Shown: positions 36,011 to 45,939 of the stretch, piece after piece
How positions within the stretch are numbered: the first letter of the stretch is position 1
How the letters are laid out: each line of letters opens with the position of its first letter
DNA from: Pelagovum pacificum
GTDB lineage: Bacteria; Pseudomonadota; Alphaproteobacteria; Rhodobacterales; Rhodobacteraceae
Length of the DNA stretch: 64,000 nucleotides
Assembly (NCBI RefSeq): GCF_016134045.1
Contig: NZ_CP065915.1
Coordinates: 3,166,501-3,230,500 of the forward strand
Reading direction: 5' to 3'
Program-made: the position numbers and the translations under genes
The notes under the pieces: model-generated
What the model saw: only the letters and a program-made list of their open reading frames with translations
Database searches by the model: none
What the model was told of the DNA's origin: nothing

Positions 36011-37249
36011 ATGAAGCTCGCCGATCTGGAAATATTCGTCGTCGCGCCCCCGGCCCCCGGGTGGGGCGGACGCTACTGGATCGTGCCGAAACTCACGACG
36101 GACACCGGCGTCGTCGGCTATGGCGAATGCTACGCCGCCTCGGTCGGCCCGGAAGCGATGAAGGCCGTCATCGCCGACGTCTTCGCCCGGCACATGGCTG
36201 GCGAGGAGGTGGAGAATATCGAGCTGATGTTCCGCCGCGTCCTGTCCTCGGGCTTTACGCAGCGGCCCGACCTGACGGTCATGGGGGCGTGGTCCGGGCT
36301 CGAGATCGCCTGCTGGGACATCCTCGGCAAGGATCGCGACAAGCCGGTTCATGCCCTGATCGGCGGCCGCCTGAACGAGCGGGTGCGCTGCTATTCCTAC
36401 CTCTACCCCGGGGAGGATCACCCCCTTCCCGCTTTCTGGAATTCGCCCGAAATGGCGGGCGAGGCGGCGATCGCGCTGGTGGAACAGGGCTACACGGCGG
36501 TGAAGTTCGACCCTGCCGGACCTTATACCATTCGCGGCGGGCACATGCCGGCACTGTCCGACATCTCGCGCTCCATGGCGTTTTGCGAGGCGGTGCGCGA
36601 CGCGGTCGGGGACAAGGCGGACATCCTGTTCGGAACTCACGGCCAGTTCTCCGTGCCCGGCGCGATCCGGATGGGCCGCGCGATCGAGGCCTATGATCCG
36701 CTCTGGTACGAGGAACCGGTCCCGCCTGGCGATCCCCGCGCGATGGCCGAAGTCGCCCGCGCCGTGGGCGTGCCTGTCGCCACCGGCGAACGGCTGGCGA
36801 CCGCGCAGGAGTTCGCGGACGTGCTCAAGGCCGGCGCTGCACGCATCCTGCAGCCCGCGCTCGGCCGCGCCGGCGGCATCTGGGAGGGGCGCAAGATCGC
36901 GGTCCTTGCAGAGCATTTCGGCGCGCAGGTCGCACCCCATCTCTATGCCGGTCCGGTGGAGTGGGCGGCGAACCTCCAGCTGTGCGCGGCGATCCCGAAC
37001 CTGCTGATGGCCGAGACGATCGAGACCGACTTCCACTCCGCCCTCGTCGGCGGCGCGATCCGGGTCGAAGGCAGCTATGTCGAAGTCAGCAACGCCCCGG
37101 GCCTCGGCATAGAGTTCGACGAGGAGCTGGCCCGCGCTCATCCTTACGAGGACGAGGGACTGCACCTGCAGATGCAGGAGGCCCCGATGAGCTACCACGA
37201 AGAGAACGTCTTCGAAGGCGGCGCCCCGCCCAAGCCTGTTGACCGGTAG
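36011..37249 (+). CDS. Mandelate racemase/muconate lactonizing enzyme family protein
   Basis: A 412-residue enolase-superfamily enzyme; the family dehydrates or epimerises sugar acids and related carboxylates. The N-terminal capping domain has GGRYWIVPKLTTDTG and GYGECYAAS. The barrel contains the lysine motif YTAVKFDPAGP, a metal-site aspartate region (ADILFGTHGQFS), WYEEPVPPGD, and the C-terminal APHLYAGPVEWAANLQ. The ATG at 36011 follows GGGAGG; the open frame runs back through the terminator and repeat, which rules out the longer version. The substrate is not predictable by eye, although galactonate or mannonate-type dehydration fits the sugar-acid genes elsewhere in the window. Confidence 0.9.
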   Translation: MKLADLEIFVVAPPAPGWGGRYWIVPKLTTDTGVVGYGECYAASVGPEAMKAVIADVFARHMAGEEVENIELMFRRVLSSGFTQRPDLTVMGAWSGLEIACWDILGKDRDKPVHALIGGRLNERVRCYSYLYPGEDHPLPAFWNSPEMAGEAAIALVEQGYTAVKFDPAGPYTIRGGHMPALSDISRSMAFCEAVRDAVGDKADILFGTHGQFSVPGAIRMGRAIEAYDPLWYEEPVPPGDPRAMAEVARAVGVPVATGERLATAQEFADVLKAGAARILQPALGRAGGIWEGRKIAVLAEHFGAQVAPHLYAGPVEWAANLQLCAAIPNLLMAETIETDFHSALVGGAIRVEGSYVEVSNAPGLGIEFDEELARAHPYEDEGLHLQMQEAPMSYHEENVFEGGAPPKPVDR

Positions 37250-37348
37250 GTCGGGCGGGTCTATGCCATCGCTCATGACCCGTCATGCGATCTCTACCGT
37301 CTATTTTACCGGCTCCGAATAGGGCCGGCGGACACGTGTGACAGAACG

Positions 37349-37371
37349 AAGCCGCCGCAGGGCGGCTTTTT
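37349..37371 (+). terminator. Intrinsic terminator
   Basis: AAGCCGCC (37349-37356) pairs with GGCGGCTT (37361-37368) around GCAG and runs into a short T tract. It lies 100 bases after the enolase-superfamily gene and before the acetyltransferase gene. Confidence 0.75.
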
Positions 37372-37415
37372 CATGACCAGGATCCCGCTCTGTGGCCTCA
37401 GTCCGGGAGCGGACC

Positions 37416-37895
37416 ATGAAAGACCTGATACCACCGCCCATATCGACCGACGCGACCGTGCGGCGGTTCGAATATGCCGATCTTCCGGTGCTCGACCGGA
37501 TGGTACGCCAGATCGCTGACCATCATGGCGATGTCGCACGCCACACGCCGACCACGCTGTTGCGCGACGTGACGGGATCGGCGCCGCTCGCCAAGGTGCT
37601 GATGTCCGTGGTCGACGACAAGCCGCGAGGTTTCGCGGCGACGATGCCGGCGCTGCAACTTCACAACGGCATACGCGGCGTCGAGATTCACCTGCTCTGG
37701 GTTGATGACGGCTGGCGCAACCGGGGCCTCGGCCGGCAGTTGATCGAAACCGTCACGACACGTGCCCGCATCGACGGCGCGCACTACGTCCGGGTGAGCG
37801 CGCACCGGGGCAATCGTCGTGCGCAGGCCTACTACGAGTCGCTCGGCTTCGAGCGGACCGGCGAGAGCGGCACCAACTACATGAAGCGCCTTTAG
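37416..37895 (+). CDS. GNAT family N-acetyltransferase
   Basis: A 159-residue acetyltransferase. The acetyl-CoA loop is visible as WVDDGWRNRGLGRQLIE (the R-x-x-G-x-G/A pattern), followed by the C-terminal NRRAQAYYESLGFERTGE. The start at 37416 has GGGAGCGG upstream. The acceptor could be a small amine, an aminoglycoside-like compound or a protein; nothing nearby decides this. It stands alone after a terminator. Confidence 0.9.
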   Translation: MKDLIPPPISTDATVRRFEYADLPVLDRMVRQIADHHGDVARHTPTTLLRDVTGSAPLAKVLMSVVDDKPRGFAATMPALQLHNGIRGVEIHLLWVDDGWRNRGLGRQLIETVTTRARIDGAHYVRVSAHRGNRRAQAYYESLGFERTGESGTNYMKRL

Positions 37896-37985
37896 ACGGT
37901 CTCGCGGGAACCGGCGGGTGGTCGCGGTCTTCTTTCCTATGTAACGTGACGTTTCGCCGCGTCCGTTTCTCGGAAAGGAGACAGG

Positions 37986-38651
37986 ATGATCCGCCGCCTC
38001 GCGGCCCGCGCCGTCGGGTACGCCATTGTCTTCTTCGCCCAGTTCGTGACGGCCGTCCGAGCCGAATGGCGGGGGATCGAGCCGGTCCGGCGTCAGCGCG
38101 TCTATTTCGCCAACCACGTGAGCAACGCCGACATGCCGATGATCTGGTCGGTGCTGCCCCCTGCCCTTCGGCGCGACACGCGCCCGGTGGCGGCGGCGGA
38201 CTACTGGCTGAAGTCGCGGTTGCGGGCGTTCGTCGGGCCGGAGGTGTTTCGCTGCGTCCTCGTCGACCGCCGGCCCGAACACAGGACATCAGACCCGATG
38301 GAGGCCATGATCGCCGCCCTCGACGAGGGCTCGTCGCTGATCATCTTCCCCGAAGGCAATCGCAACATGACGTCGGATCCGCTGCTGCCGTTCAAGGCTG
38401 GGCTGTTCAACATCGGGCGGCAGCGGCCCGAGGTCGACCTCGTCCCGACATGGATCGCCAATCTCAACGAGATCATGCCGAAGGGCGAAGTCATCCCCCT
38501 GCCTCTGATCTGCACGGTGACCTTCGGTGCGCCGATCCACGTCGGCGAAGCTGAAGACAAGGATGCCTTCCTCGAACGGGCCGCCGCTGCGCTGGTCGAC
38601 CTCGCCCCCGAGCGCAGTTTGCGCAAGGGCGAGACGGACGTCGCCGCATGA
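37986..38651 (+). CDS. 1-acylglycerol-3-phosphate acyltransferase family (PlsC-like)
   Basis: A 221-residue membrane-associated acyltransferase. The catalytic motif is NHVSNAD (the H-x4-D pair), and the phosphate-binding motif appears as FPEGNRN instead of the commoner FPEGTR. One N-terminal hydrophobic helix (about 10-24) anchors it. It would add a fatty acyl chain to a lysophospholipid. AAAGGAGACAGG precedes the ATG. The last 4 bases overlap the start of a CDP-diglyceride synthase gene, so phosphatidic acid made here could feed directly into CDP-diacylglycerol. Confidence 0.92.
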   Translation: MIRRLAARAVGYAIVFFAQFVTAVRAEWRGIEPVRRQRVYFANHVSNADMPMIWSVLPPALRRDTRPVAAADYWLKSRLRAFVGPEVFRCVLVDRRPEHRTSDPMEAMIAALDEGSSLIIFPEGNRNMTSDPLLPFKAGLFNIGRQRPEVDLVPTWIANLNEIMPKGEVIPLPLICTVTFGAPIHVGEAEDKDAFLERAAAALVDLAPERSLRKGETDVAA

Positions 38652-39592
38652 GCGCCACGGTCAACGACATCCTGCTCCTCTCGCTCGGCGTCGTCGCGCT
38701 GCTCGCCACGCTGACATTCGTGGGTGAGGTGCTGCGGACGCGGGTGCCCGACGGTGCCACCAACCCGGTGGTCGAGACGTTCGTCACGCGGGTCCATTCC
38801 TGGTGGGGGATGGTGATCCTGCTGTCGCTCGCCCTCATCATCGGGCGGACCGGAGTCGTTCTCCTGTTTGCCTTCTGCTCCTTTGCGGCGCTGCGGGAGT
38901 TCCTGACCTATACGCGCAAACGGCAGGCGGACCACCTGTCGCTCGCCTTCGCCTTCTTTGTCGTCCTGCCGCTTCAGTACCTGTTCGTCGGGATCGGGCA
39001 CGAGGGGCTCTTCGGCACATTCATCCCGGTCTACGCCTTCCTGCTGCTGCCGGTCATTTCTGCCCTTCGCGGGGATTCTCAGATGTTCCTTGTCCGTGTG
39101 GCCGAGACCCAGTGGGGCCTGATGACCGCGGTCTTCTGCGCCAGCCATGTCCCGGCGCTGATGACGTTGGATATTCCGGGTTACAATCACCGGCTCGCGC
39201 TGCTGATCGTATTCTTCGTCATGGTCGTCCAACTTGGCGATCTGCTGGAGTACTTCTTCGGTCGCCGGATCGGCCGCACGCGGATCGCCCCCGGATTGTC
39301 GCCGAAAACCTGGGAGGGCGTCGCCTGCGGGCTGGCGTTCGCCGCGCTGATCGGCGGACTTCTGGCCTGGATCACCCCCTTCTCTCCGCTCGCGGCGATG
39401 TTCATGGCCGCAGTCTCATTCGCGGCGGGAACGGCCGGCAACCTCGTGTTCACGGCGATCAAGCAGGACAGGGGCGTCAAGGATTGGTCGCACCTGATTC
39501 CCGGTCAGGGCGGCTTCATGGAGCAACTCGACAGCGTCATCTTCGCAGCGCCAGTGTTCTTCCATATCACCGGTGCGATCTGGGGGGTGTGA
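38648..39592 (+). CDS. Phosphatidate cytidylyltransferase (CdsA/YnbB-like)
   Basis: A 314-residue integral membrane enzyme with about eight helices that makes CDP-diacylglycerol from phosphatidate and CTP. The C-terminal signature is present (LSPKTWEGVACG, then DRGVKDWSHLIPGQGGFMEQ and LDSVIFAAP). It overlaps the PlsC-like gene by 4 bases (ATGA). The pair resembles the accessory PlsC-CdsA pairs (YnbB type) found besides the essential copies in many proteobacteria, so it may serve a special phospholipid route rather than bulk synthesis. Confidence 0.92.
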   Translation: MSATVNDILLLSLGVVALLATLTFVGEVLRTRVPDGATNPVVETFVTRVHSWWGMVILLSLALIIGRTGVVLLFAFCSFAALREFLTYTRKRQADHLSLAFAFFVVLPLQYLFVGIGHEGLFGTFIPVYAFLLLPVISALRGDSQMFLVRVAETQWGLMTAVFCASHVPALMTLDIPGYNHRLALLIVFFVMVVQLGDLLEYFFGRRIGRTRIAPGLSPKTWEGVACGLAFAALIGGLLAWITPFSPLAAMFMAAVSFAAGTAGNLVFTAIKQDRGVKDWSHLIPGQGGFMEQLDSVIFAAPVFFHITGAIWGV

Positions 39593-39633
39593 TTGGTCTT
39601 TTGCACGTCCTGCCCTCTGTCCCGCGCACAAGA

Positions 39634-41370
39634 TCACGCAGCCTTGGGTGGGGGCACGTGCTTCTCACCGGAGAGATCGACCCGGAACTGCGCGACCAGC
39701 TCGGTGAGCGATCTGGCATCGGATGACAGAGCATGGGCAGCGGCGGTGCTTTCCTCGACCATCGCGGCGTTCTTCTGGGTGACCTGATCCAGGTTCGTCA
39801 GACCGGTGTTGATCTCGCCGAGGCCTGTCGCCTGTTCTACGGTTCCGCGCGTGATTTCGGTTACCAAATCCGAGATGTGGCTGACCCGCTCTACGATGGA
39901 TTCGAGCGCCTCGCCGGCTTTGCCGACCAGCGTTACCCCATCTTCGACCTGCTGTGACGAGCCGGAGATAAGCGACTTGATTTCCTTGGCGGCTTCGCTG
40001 GACCGCTGGGCCAGGGCACGCACCTCCGAGGCGACGACTGCGAAGCCCTTGCCCGCATTTCCGGCGCGGGCAGCCTCTACGCCCGCGTTCAGGGCGAGGA
40101 GATTGGTCTGGAACGCGATGTCGTCGATCACACCGATGATCTTCGAAATCTGTTCGGAGCTCTTTTCGATTTCGGTCATCGCGGAGACGGCTGATTGGAC
40201 CACCTCACCGCTCTGTTCCGCATGACTGCGGGCGGAAATGACGATCGTCTCGACTTCGCGGGCACCTTGTGCCGCAGAGTTGACGGACGTGGTCAGTTGA
40301 TCGAGCGCCGCCGCAGTCTGCTCCAACGTGGCCGCCTGCGTCTCGGTTCGGCGGGACAGGTCGTCCGACGACCGGCTGATTTCCTCCGCGCCGTCGCGGA
40401 TGCTCCCAGCGCCGCGACCGACGTCCGCAACGACCTCGCCCATCCGCTCCAGCGCGGCGTTGAAGTCCTGGCGGAGGGACTCGTAATTGCCGGGGAAGGG
40501 CTCTGAGAGACGGTGCGTCAGGTCGCCCTCGGCCAAGGCGCGCAAAGCCCCGCGGAGCGTGGCAACGACCTCTTCCTGGCGCTTCTGATCCTGCTCCTGC
40601 ATTTGCCGGCTTTCGCGGCCCTCGATCAGCCGATGACGGAGTGTTTCGAGGCTTCGAGCAATGCCGCCGATCTCATCCTTCAAGGCAGTAAGCGGCACTT
40701 CGGAGGCGTAGTCTCCCTCGGCCACCGACCCTGTGCGGGCGGCAAGCTGCACCAATGGTTTGGACACGACGAGCCGCAGCAGAACCCCATTCAGCGCAAG
40801 GAGCACAACGAAAACCCCAAAGGCGATTCCGTAGTTCAGTATCCGGCCTTTCGTGATCTCGCTGAGCATCGCCTCAGGCGACCATACCGCCGCGATCGTC
40901 CCGACGAGGCCCCCCTCAGCGCCGAAGGTCGCCGGAACGACGATCATGAGGCCGCCGCTTGACCCGTGGACCAGACCGTCCTGCCCGGTCTCGAGCAGGA
41001 GATCCGCGAGAGCCCCCTGCCGTTCGGGCGACAGGCGTCCGTTCTCACCCAGAGCCTCGCCTCGGGAATTGAAAGCCGCCACGTAGGTCAGGTGCTCCCC
41101 GAAACGCTCGGCATAGAGGTCCAGCTGTTCGACCACCTGTTCCTGCCGGCCGAATTGTATGGCGCCCGCCGACGCATCGGCGAGCGCGCGCGCGGTCTCG
41201 ACCGCGAGGGACCGAAGTCCACGCTCCGCGACCTCGCTCGCCTGCCGCGCGCCGAGTATCGAGACGATCAGGACGACGACGAATGTCGTTGCCGTCGTCA
41301 GGGCAACACACTTCATGAAGATCGACCGAAAAGGTGCGGACAGGCTCTTCGGCAGGCGAACGGGCGACAT
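39634..41370 (-). CDS. Methyl-accepting chemotaxis protein
   Basis: A 578-residue chemoreceptor. Helix 1 lies near residues 20-42, followed by a periplasmic domain of about 130 residues and helix 2 near 178-200. A HAMP domain follows directly, and a second HAMP-like region sits near 265-315 ([15 protein letters not shown]). The signalling hairpin tip is [20 protein letters not shown] followed by [16 protein letters not shown]. It would signal to CheA/CheW at the membrane. A secreted Cache-like protein is encoded 20 bases upstream on the same strand and could be its ligand-binding partner. Confidence 0.95.
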   Translation of the reverse strand: MSPVRLPKSLSAPFRSIFMKCVALTTATTFVVVLIVSILGARQASEVAERGLRSLAVETARALADASAGAIQFGRQEQVVEQLDLYAERFGEHLTYVAAFNSRGEALGENGRLSPERQGALADLLLETGQDGLVHGSSGGLMIVVPATFGAEGGLVGTIAAVWSPEAMLSEITKGRILNYGIAFGVFVVLLALNGVLLRLVVSKPLVQLAARTGSVAEGDYASEVPLTALKDEIGGIARSLETLRHRLIEGRESRQMQEQDQKRQEEVVATLRGALRALAEGDLTHRLSEPFPGNYESLRQDFNAALERMGEVVADVGRGAGSIRDGAEEISRSSDDLSRRTETQAATLEQTAAALDQLTTSVNSAAQGAREVETIVISARSHAEQSGEVVQSAVSAMTEIEKSSEQISKIIGVIDDIAFQTNLLALNAGVEAARAGNAGKGFAVVASEVRALAQRSSEAAKEIKSLISGSSQQVEDGVTLVGKAGEALESIVERVSHISDLVTEITRGTVEQATGLGEINTGLTNLDQVTQKNAAMVEESTAAAHALSSDARSLTELVAQFRVDLSGEKHVPPPKAA

Positions 41371-41390
41371 GGCAGGCTCTCCCCGCTGGG

Positions 41391-41960
41391 TTACATCAGC
41401 GCTTCTGCGTTCAGCCCGATGGTGATCGCACCGATCGGACTTCCATCTTCAGGATCGACGATGGTGGCCGAGACCTGTCCTTGGAAGATCTGACTGGACT
41501 CGTCGAACTCGATCTCGCCGAAGTGAACGGCCAGCGGGCCGACGCCGTAGGTCATGGCATGCTTGTCCTCGTCCCCCTGCCAATAATCGGAGGTCACGTG
41601 CGAGGCAGCCACGTTGAGGCCGGACGCATCCATCAGGATGATCTCCGTGATGGTGCCGCCGGAATCGTTCATACGCTCCCGCAGGAAGTCGGAGGTCGAG
41701 TTGTTCACGACGGACCGGATTGTCGGCTGTGCGTTGGAGTTCACCTCCGCCCGCCAGCGTTCATCCATCTCTAGGATCTCTTCCGAATCGTAGGTTCCGG
41801 TCGTTCGGTTCTGGGCAAGTACAGCGCCCACGATCTCTTCCGACTGGAACCAAGGACGCAGTTCGGTGAGAAGATAGGCCTCCATCGAGGAATCGTACTG
41901 ACCGGCGATACCGGGGGTCGTAGCCGCGACCAGCGCGGCAGTCAGGCTGAAGCGAAGCAT
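41391..41960 (-). CDS. Secreted Cache/PDC-like sensor protein paired with the chemoreceptor
   Basis: The start at 41960 has AAAGGATT upstream and gives a signal peptide of about 20 residues ([20 protein letters not shown]); an in-frame start at 41990 would spoil it. The 189-residue protein reads like a free-standing single Cache domain: [28 protein letters not shown] and [13 protein letters not shown] match the usual strand pattern. There is no membrane helix after the signal peptide, so it should be soluble in the periplasm. It is the first gene of a two-gene unit with the chemoreceptor. Confidence 0.78.
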   Translation of the reverse strand: MLRFSLTAALVAATTPGIAGQYDSSMEAYLLTELRPWFQSEEIVGAVLAQNRTTGTYDSEEILEMDERWRAEVNSNAQPTIRSVVNNSTSDFLRERMNDSGGTITEIILMDASGLNVAASHVTSDYWQGDEDKHAMTYGVGPLAVHFGEIEFDESSQIFQGQVSATIVDPEDGSPIGAITIGLNAEALM

Positions 41961-42099
41961 CTGGCAATCCTTTCGATTATGCTTCGCCATCGCCTAAAGC
42001 GAAAAAGCTTATGGACCGTTAAGCGTCGAATTGTAGCGATCGGGCCGGCACCGAAGCTGCTGGCCTGAGGCAACGTGCTTTGCTATCCGGTTGCCCAGC

Positions 42100-42176
42100 G
42101 GTCCCTTAGCTCAACTGGATAGAGCAGCTGACTTCTAATCAGCAGGTTCGGGGTTCGAGTCCTCGAGGGATCGCCA
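42100..42176 (+). tRNA. tRNA-Arg (anticodon TCT)
   Basis: The cloverleaf is complete over 77 bases: acceptor stem GGTCCCT/AGGGATC, D-arm GCTC/GAGC, anticodon stem GCTGA/TCAGC with loop CTTCTAA (anticodon TCT, reading AGA), T-arm CGGGG/CCTCG with TTCGAGT. The 3' CCA is encoded. Confidence 0.96.
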
Positions 42177-42249
42177 TAGATAGACCTGCGCACGTCGTCA
42201 GCCCAACGACTTGAGCCGAACGCAGAAATCGACAAACGCAGGTCGCGCG

Positions 42250-42561
42250 TCAGTGCGTCCAGGCACCACGGCGGTTGGTTGCGAAATTCTCGCCATAGCC
42301 GCCGGCACGGATGTTTGCGGCGCGGCTGCGAGGTTCGCGGACCTCGGCGTCGATGCCGTGCTCCTTGGCGTAGTCCAGCGCGTCTTCCTTGGTCGCAAAG
42401 GTCAGGCGCACCTGCGATTGCGTGTCGGAGGAGGACGTCCAGCCCATGAGCGGATCGACCTCGCGCGAGGTGGCGGGGGCGAAGTCCAGCACCCATTTCC
42501 GCGACTTGGCGGTTCCCGACTGCATGGCGTTCCGGGCGGGACGGTAGATTCGTGCGCGCAT
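42250..42561 (-). CDS. NADH dehydrogenase accessory subunit, NDUFS4-like (ETC complex I family)
   Basis: A 103-residue protein of the ETC complex I subunit family, the bacterial counterpart of mitochondrial NDUFS4, found in alphaproteobacteria. It sits at the peripheral arm of complex I. The typical start [16 protein letters not shown] is seen, followed by [20 protein letters not shown] and [17 protein letters not shown], ending in a basic [17 protein letters not shown]. The ATG at 42561 has AAGAGGATCG upstream. It lies alone between tRNA-Arg and uvrB, far from the nuo operon, which is usual for this gene. Confidence 0.94.
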   Translation of the reverse strand: MRARIYRPARNAMQSGTAKSRKWVLDFAPATSREVDPLMGWTSSSDTQSQVRLTFATKEDALDYAKEHGIDAEVREPRSRAANIRAGGYGENFATNRRGAWTH

Positions 42562-42778
42562 CTCGATCCTCTTGGTTGCGACCTGACCTATACTTCCAAC
42601 AGCCGACATTCGGCAAGGCGGCGAACAGGACTGCGCCAGCGGGACGCAACCTCTCCGCTGCTGACGCATCCTGTCAGGAGAGTGCATTGCACGGCGACTC
42701 ATCAGGGGTCACCATCCCTCTGCCCTTGAACCGTCGCCGCTGCGCGACATTCTAAGGGTATCTGTCCCGAGGATTACC

Positions 42779-44977
42779 ATGCCGTTCGCCAACTCCGACA
42801 CCACCATGCCGATGATGCAAGCCCCCGCGCCCGACGTGAAGAACCGGGACAAGCTGGAGGGCGGGCATCGCTTCGTCATGCACACGGAATACAGCGCGGC
42901 CGGCGACCAGCCGAACGCCATCCGGGAGCTCACCGCCGGGGTCGATGCCGGCGACCGCGACCAGGTGCTGCTTGGCGCGACGGGGACGGGCAAGACCTTC
43001 ACCATGGCCAGGATCATCGAGGAAACTCAGCGCCCGGCGATCATCCTTGCGCCGAACAAGACGCTGGCCGCCCAGCTCTATGGTGAGTTCAAGAGTTTCT
43101 TCCCGGAGAACGCGGTCGAGTATTTCGTCAGCTTCTACGACTACTACCAGCCGGAGGCCTACGTTCCGCGCTCGGACACGTACATCGAGAAGGAATCGAT
43201 GATCAACGACCAGATCGACCGGATGCGCCACTCGGCGACCCGGGCGCTGCTGGAGCGGGACGACGTGATCATCGTGGCCTCGGTCTCCTGCATCTACGGC
43301 ATCGGCTCGGTCGAGACCTACGGCGCGATGACCCAGGACCTCGTGACCGGCAAGGAATACGATCAGCGGCAGGTGATGGCCGACCTCATCACCCAGCAAT
43401 ACAAGCGGAACGACCAGGCGTTCCAGCGCGGCACGTTCCGGGTTCGCGGCGACAGCCTGGAGATCTTTCCGGCGCACCTCGAGGACCGGGCCTGGCGGCT
43501 GTCGTTCTTCGGCGAGGAACTTGAGAGCATCACCGAGTTCGATCCGCTGACCGGCGAGCGGACCGGCAACTTCGACAGGATCCGCGTCTACGCCAACAGC
43601 CACTACGTCACCCCGAAACCGACGCTGAAGCAGGCCGTAATCTCCATCAAGAAGGAGCTGAAGCAGCGGCTCGACCAGTTGGTCGGCGAAGGCAAGCTGC
43701 TGGAGGCGCAGCGACTGGAGCAGCGAACCAACTTCGATATCGAGATGATCGAGGCGACGGGCGCCTGCAACGGGATCGAGAACTACTCGCGTTACCTCAC
43801 GGGACGGGCGCCGGGCGAGCCGCCGCCGACGTTGTTCGAGTTCATTCCCGACAATGCCATCGTCTTCGCGGACGAAAGCCACGTATCCGTTCCGCAGATC
43901 GGCGGCATGTACCGGGGTGACTATCGCCGCAAGTTCACGCTGGCCGAGCATGGCTTCCGCCTGCCCTCCTGCATGGACAACCGGCCGCTGAAGTTCGAGG
44001 AATGGGACGCGATGCGGCCCCAGTCGGTCTATGTCTCCGCAACGCCCGGCAACTGGGAACTCGACCAGTCGGGCGGCGTGTTCGTGGAACAGGTGATCCG
44101 TCCGACCGGCCTTCTCGACCCGCAGGTCGAGATCCGCCCCGTCGAGATGCAGGTCGACGACCTGCTCGACGAAATCCGCAAGGTGACGCAGGACGGCTAT
44201 CGCACGCTCTGTACCGTTCTGACCAAGCGCATGGCCGAGGACCTGACCGATTACCTGCACGAGCAGGGCATCAAGGTGCGCTACATGCACTCCGACATCG
44301 ACACGCTGGAGCGGATCGAGATCCTGCGCGACCTGCGGCTCGGCGCGTTCGATGTACTTATCGGGATCAACCTGCTGCGCGAGGGGCTCGATATCCCCGA
44401 ATGCGGACTGGTCGCGATCCTCGACGCCGACAAGGAAGGGTTTCTACGCTCGGAAACCTCGCTGATCCAGACCATCGGCCGCGCCGCGCGAAACGCTGAC
44501 GGCCGGGTCATCATGTATGCAGACCGGATCACCGGGTCGATGGAGCGCGCGCTCAAAGAGACCGAGCGTCGCCGGGAAAAGCAGATCGCCTACAACACCG
44601 AACACGGGATCACTCCTGAAACGGTGCGCAAAAACGTCTCTGATGTGCTGGCCGGTCTCTACAAGGGCGACACGGACATGTCGCGCGTCACGGCCAAGGT
44701 CGATGCGCCGACCGGTGCGAACCTTCAGGCGGTGCTCGACGGGCTCCGCACGGATATGCGCAAGGCAGCCGAGAACCTAGAGTTCGAAGAGGCCGCCCGC
44801 CTCCGGGACGAGGTCAAGCGGCTGGAGACGGTCGACCTCGTCGTGAGCGACGACCCGATGGCGCGGCAGCAGGCCGTCGACAAGGCTGTCGAGAGCTCCC
44901 GCAAGTCGGAAGGGCGGTCCACCGCCGGCCGCGCCGGTCAGCGGGGCGGGAACGTGCAGCGTCGGAAGAAGCACTAG
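42779..44977 (+). CDS. uvrB: UvrABC excinuclease subunit B
   Basis: UvrB is the damage-verifying helicase-like subunit of nucleotide excision repair. The 732-residue protein has Walker [10 protein letters not shown], the beta-hairpin region ([20 protein letters not shown]), helicase motifs LREGLDIPE and [10 protein letters not shown], and the C-terminal UVR domain ([20 protein letters not shown]) that contacts UvrC. A basic tail of about 50 residues follows. In the 200 bases upstream I found no GTTC-N7-GTTC box of the alphaproteobacterial LexA type, so SOS control is not evident. Its stop codon overlaps a 14-base GC palindrome. Confidence 0.98.
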   Translation: MPFANSDTTMPMMQAPAPDVKNRDKLEGGHRFVMHTEYSAAGDQPNAIRELTAGVDAGDRDQVLLGATGTGKTFTMARIIEETQRPAIILAPNKTLAAQLYGEFKSFFPENAVEYFVSFYDYYQPEAYVPRSDTYIEKESMINDQIDRMRHSATRALLERDDVIIVASVSCIYGIGSVETYGAMTQDLVTGKEYDQRQVMADLITQQYKRNDQAFQRGTFRVRGDSLEIFPAHLEDRAWRLSFFGEELESITEFDPLTGERTGNFDRIRVYANSHYVTPKPTLKQAVISIKKELKQRLDQLVGEGKLLEAQRLEQRTNFDIEMIEATGACNGIENYSRYLTGRAPGEPPPTLFEFIPDNAIVFADESHVSVPQIGGMYRGDYRRKFTLAEHGFRLPSCMDNRPLKFEEWDAMRPQSVYVSATPGNWELDQSGGVFVEQVIRPTGLLDPQVEIRPVEMQVDDLLDEIRKVTQDGYRTLCTVLTKRMAEDLTDYLHEQGIKVRYMHSDIDTLERIEILRDLRLGAFDVLIGINLLREGLDIPECGLVAILDADKEGFLRSETSLIQTIGRAARNADGRVIMYADRITGSMERALKETERRREKQIAYNTEHGITPETVRKNVSDVLAGLYKGDTDMSRVTAKVDAPTGANLQAVLDGLRTDMRKAAENLEFEEAARLRDEVKRLETVDLVVSDDPMARQQAVDKAVESSRKSEGRSTAGRAGQRGGNVQRRKKH

Positions 44978-45021
44978 GGGGCGCGCCCCCTCACCCTGCC
45001 CTCTCCCCCGAGGGGAGAGGG
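44977..45021. repeat. REP-like palindrome, copy 2, with adjacent GC palindrome
   Basis: A perfect 14-base palindrome (GGGGGCGCGCCCCC, 44977-44990) is followed by CCCTCTCCCC (44999-45008), spacer CGA and GGGGAGAGGG (45012-45021). The second part is a copy of the element at 35893. No T-run follows, but it may still end or stabilise the uvrB transcript. Confidence 0.82.
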
Positions 45022-45101
45022 TTTCGGCGCATTTTGAGCGGTTCGGAGACTGAACAACGCTTAGACTTGTGCCCCCCATCAACGCCCCGCGCGCCGCATA
45101 G

Positions 45102-45125
45102 CCCTCTCCCCCGAGGGGGAGAGGG
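45102..45125. repeat. REP-like palindrome, copy 3, inverted
   Basis: CCCTCTCCCCC (45102-45112) and GGGGGAGAGGG (45115-45125) form an 11-base inverted repeat around GA. The flank TTGGGTGAGGGG follows, which is the reverse of the flank that precedes copy 1. Together with copy 2 it makes an inverted pair about 80 bases apart. Confidence 0.82.
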
Positions 45126-45217
45126 TTGGGTGAGGGGTAAATAGTGCCACTTTTAGTTGTATTGCTCTGAGCGATTGCTACGTTAACCAAACATTAATTT
45201 TGGTTAACGAGGACACT

Positions 45218-45487
45218 GTGAAGAAAGCTCTAGTCGGCTGCCTGATGGCAGCAACGTTGCCCCTGCCAACGAGTGCGCAGGACGCTCCGACGTCCCAGCG
45301 CGAAAATATCCAGCTCGCCCAAGCATGTGACCCCAACTATTCCGGGGCCTGTGTTCCGATTGCCTCCGACGTCGACTGCGCCGGGGGCTCCGGCAATGGG
45401 CCGGCGTACGTGCGCGGGCCAGTCTATGTCATAGGGCGCGATATCTACGACCTCGACCGAAACAATGACGGAGTGGGCTGCGAGTAA
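45218..45487 (+). CDS. Small secreted excalibur-like calcium-binding protein
   Basis: An 89-residue exported protein. The GTG at 45218 follows GAGGACACT and gives a signal peptide of about 20 residues (GCLMAATLPLPTSAQ). The mature part has CDPNYSGACVPIASDVDC and ends DIYDLDRNNDGVGCE, the DxDxDGxxCE pattern of excalibur-type calcium-binding modules. Four cysteines could form two disulfides. Function outside the cytoplasm is probable but unspecified. Confidence 0.8.
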   Translation: MKKALVGCLMAATLPLPTSAQDAPTSQRENIQLAQACDPNYSGACVPIASDVDCAGGSGNGPAYVRGPVYVIGRDIYDLDRNNDGVGCE

Positions 45488-45603
45488 CGGCACCACTCAA
45501 GCCGAAGGTCAGGAATATCGTAATTGCCCGTTCGCCACGGGCGGGCAAACTCCTCGACATTGAAGGCGCCCATCGGCGCACCGATTTTTTCGAGGATCAT
45601 GAA

Positions 45604-45939
45604 ATGTTCAACCTGGCCGCCGGGCTCATACTCGCCCTGCTCACGTCCGCTATCGTCATCGTCGGCGATTACGTCATCAAGGTCGCCGCCGATGGCGGGC
45701 ACCCGGTCTCTTCACGCCATGTCGTGTTTGGCGCCGCGCTCTATGCGGTCTCCGCAATCGTCTGGTTTCTCGCGATGCGGCACGTCAGCCTCGGGCAGGC
45801 CGCCGTGGCCTACTCGATGTTCACCCTGATCGGACTCTGCGTGATCGGGGCCGTCGCGTTTGACGAGCCGCTCAGCTTTCGGGAAATCGGCGCCATCGGG
45901 CTTGCCGTGGCGGCGATGGTACTGATGTCCCGCGCCTAG
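45604..45939 (+). CDS. Small four-helix EamA/DMT-type membrane protein
   Basis: A 111-residue hydrophobic protein with four helices (about 4-25, 37-58, 65-85, 92-109). The C-terminal half resembles the repeat unit of drug/metabolite transporters (VSLGQAAVAYSMFTLIGL, then FDEPLSFREIGAIGL). It would work as a dimer, as small multidrug-resistance proteins do. GAGGATCATGAA precedes the ATG. Its stop overlaps the stop of the next gene on the other strand by 4 bases. Confidence 0.82.
   Translation: MFNLAAGLILALLTSAIVIVGDYVIKVAADGGHPVSSRHVVFGAALYAVSAIVWFLAMRHVSLGQAAVAYSMFTLIGLCVIGAVAFDEPLSFREIGAIGLAVAAMVLMSRA

Noticed and set aside
42562..42778. LexA-type SOS box before uvrB
   Set aside because: No GTTC-N7-GTTC or its complement could be found by eye.
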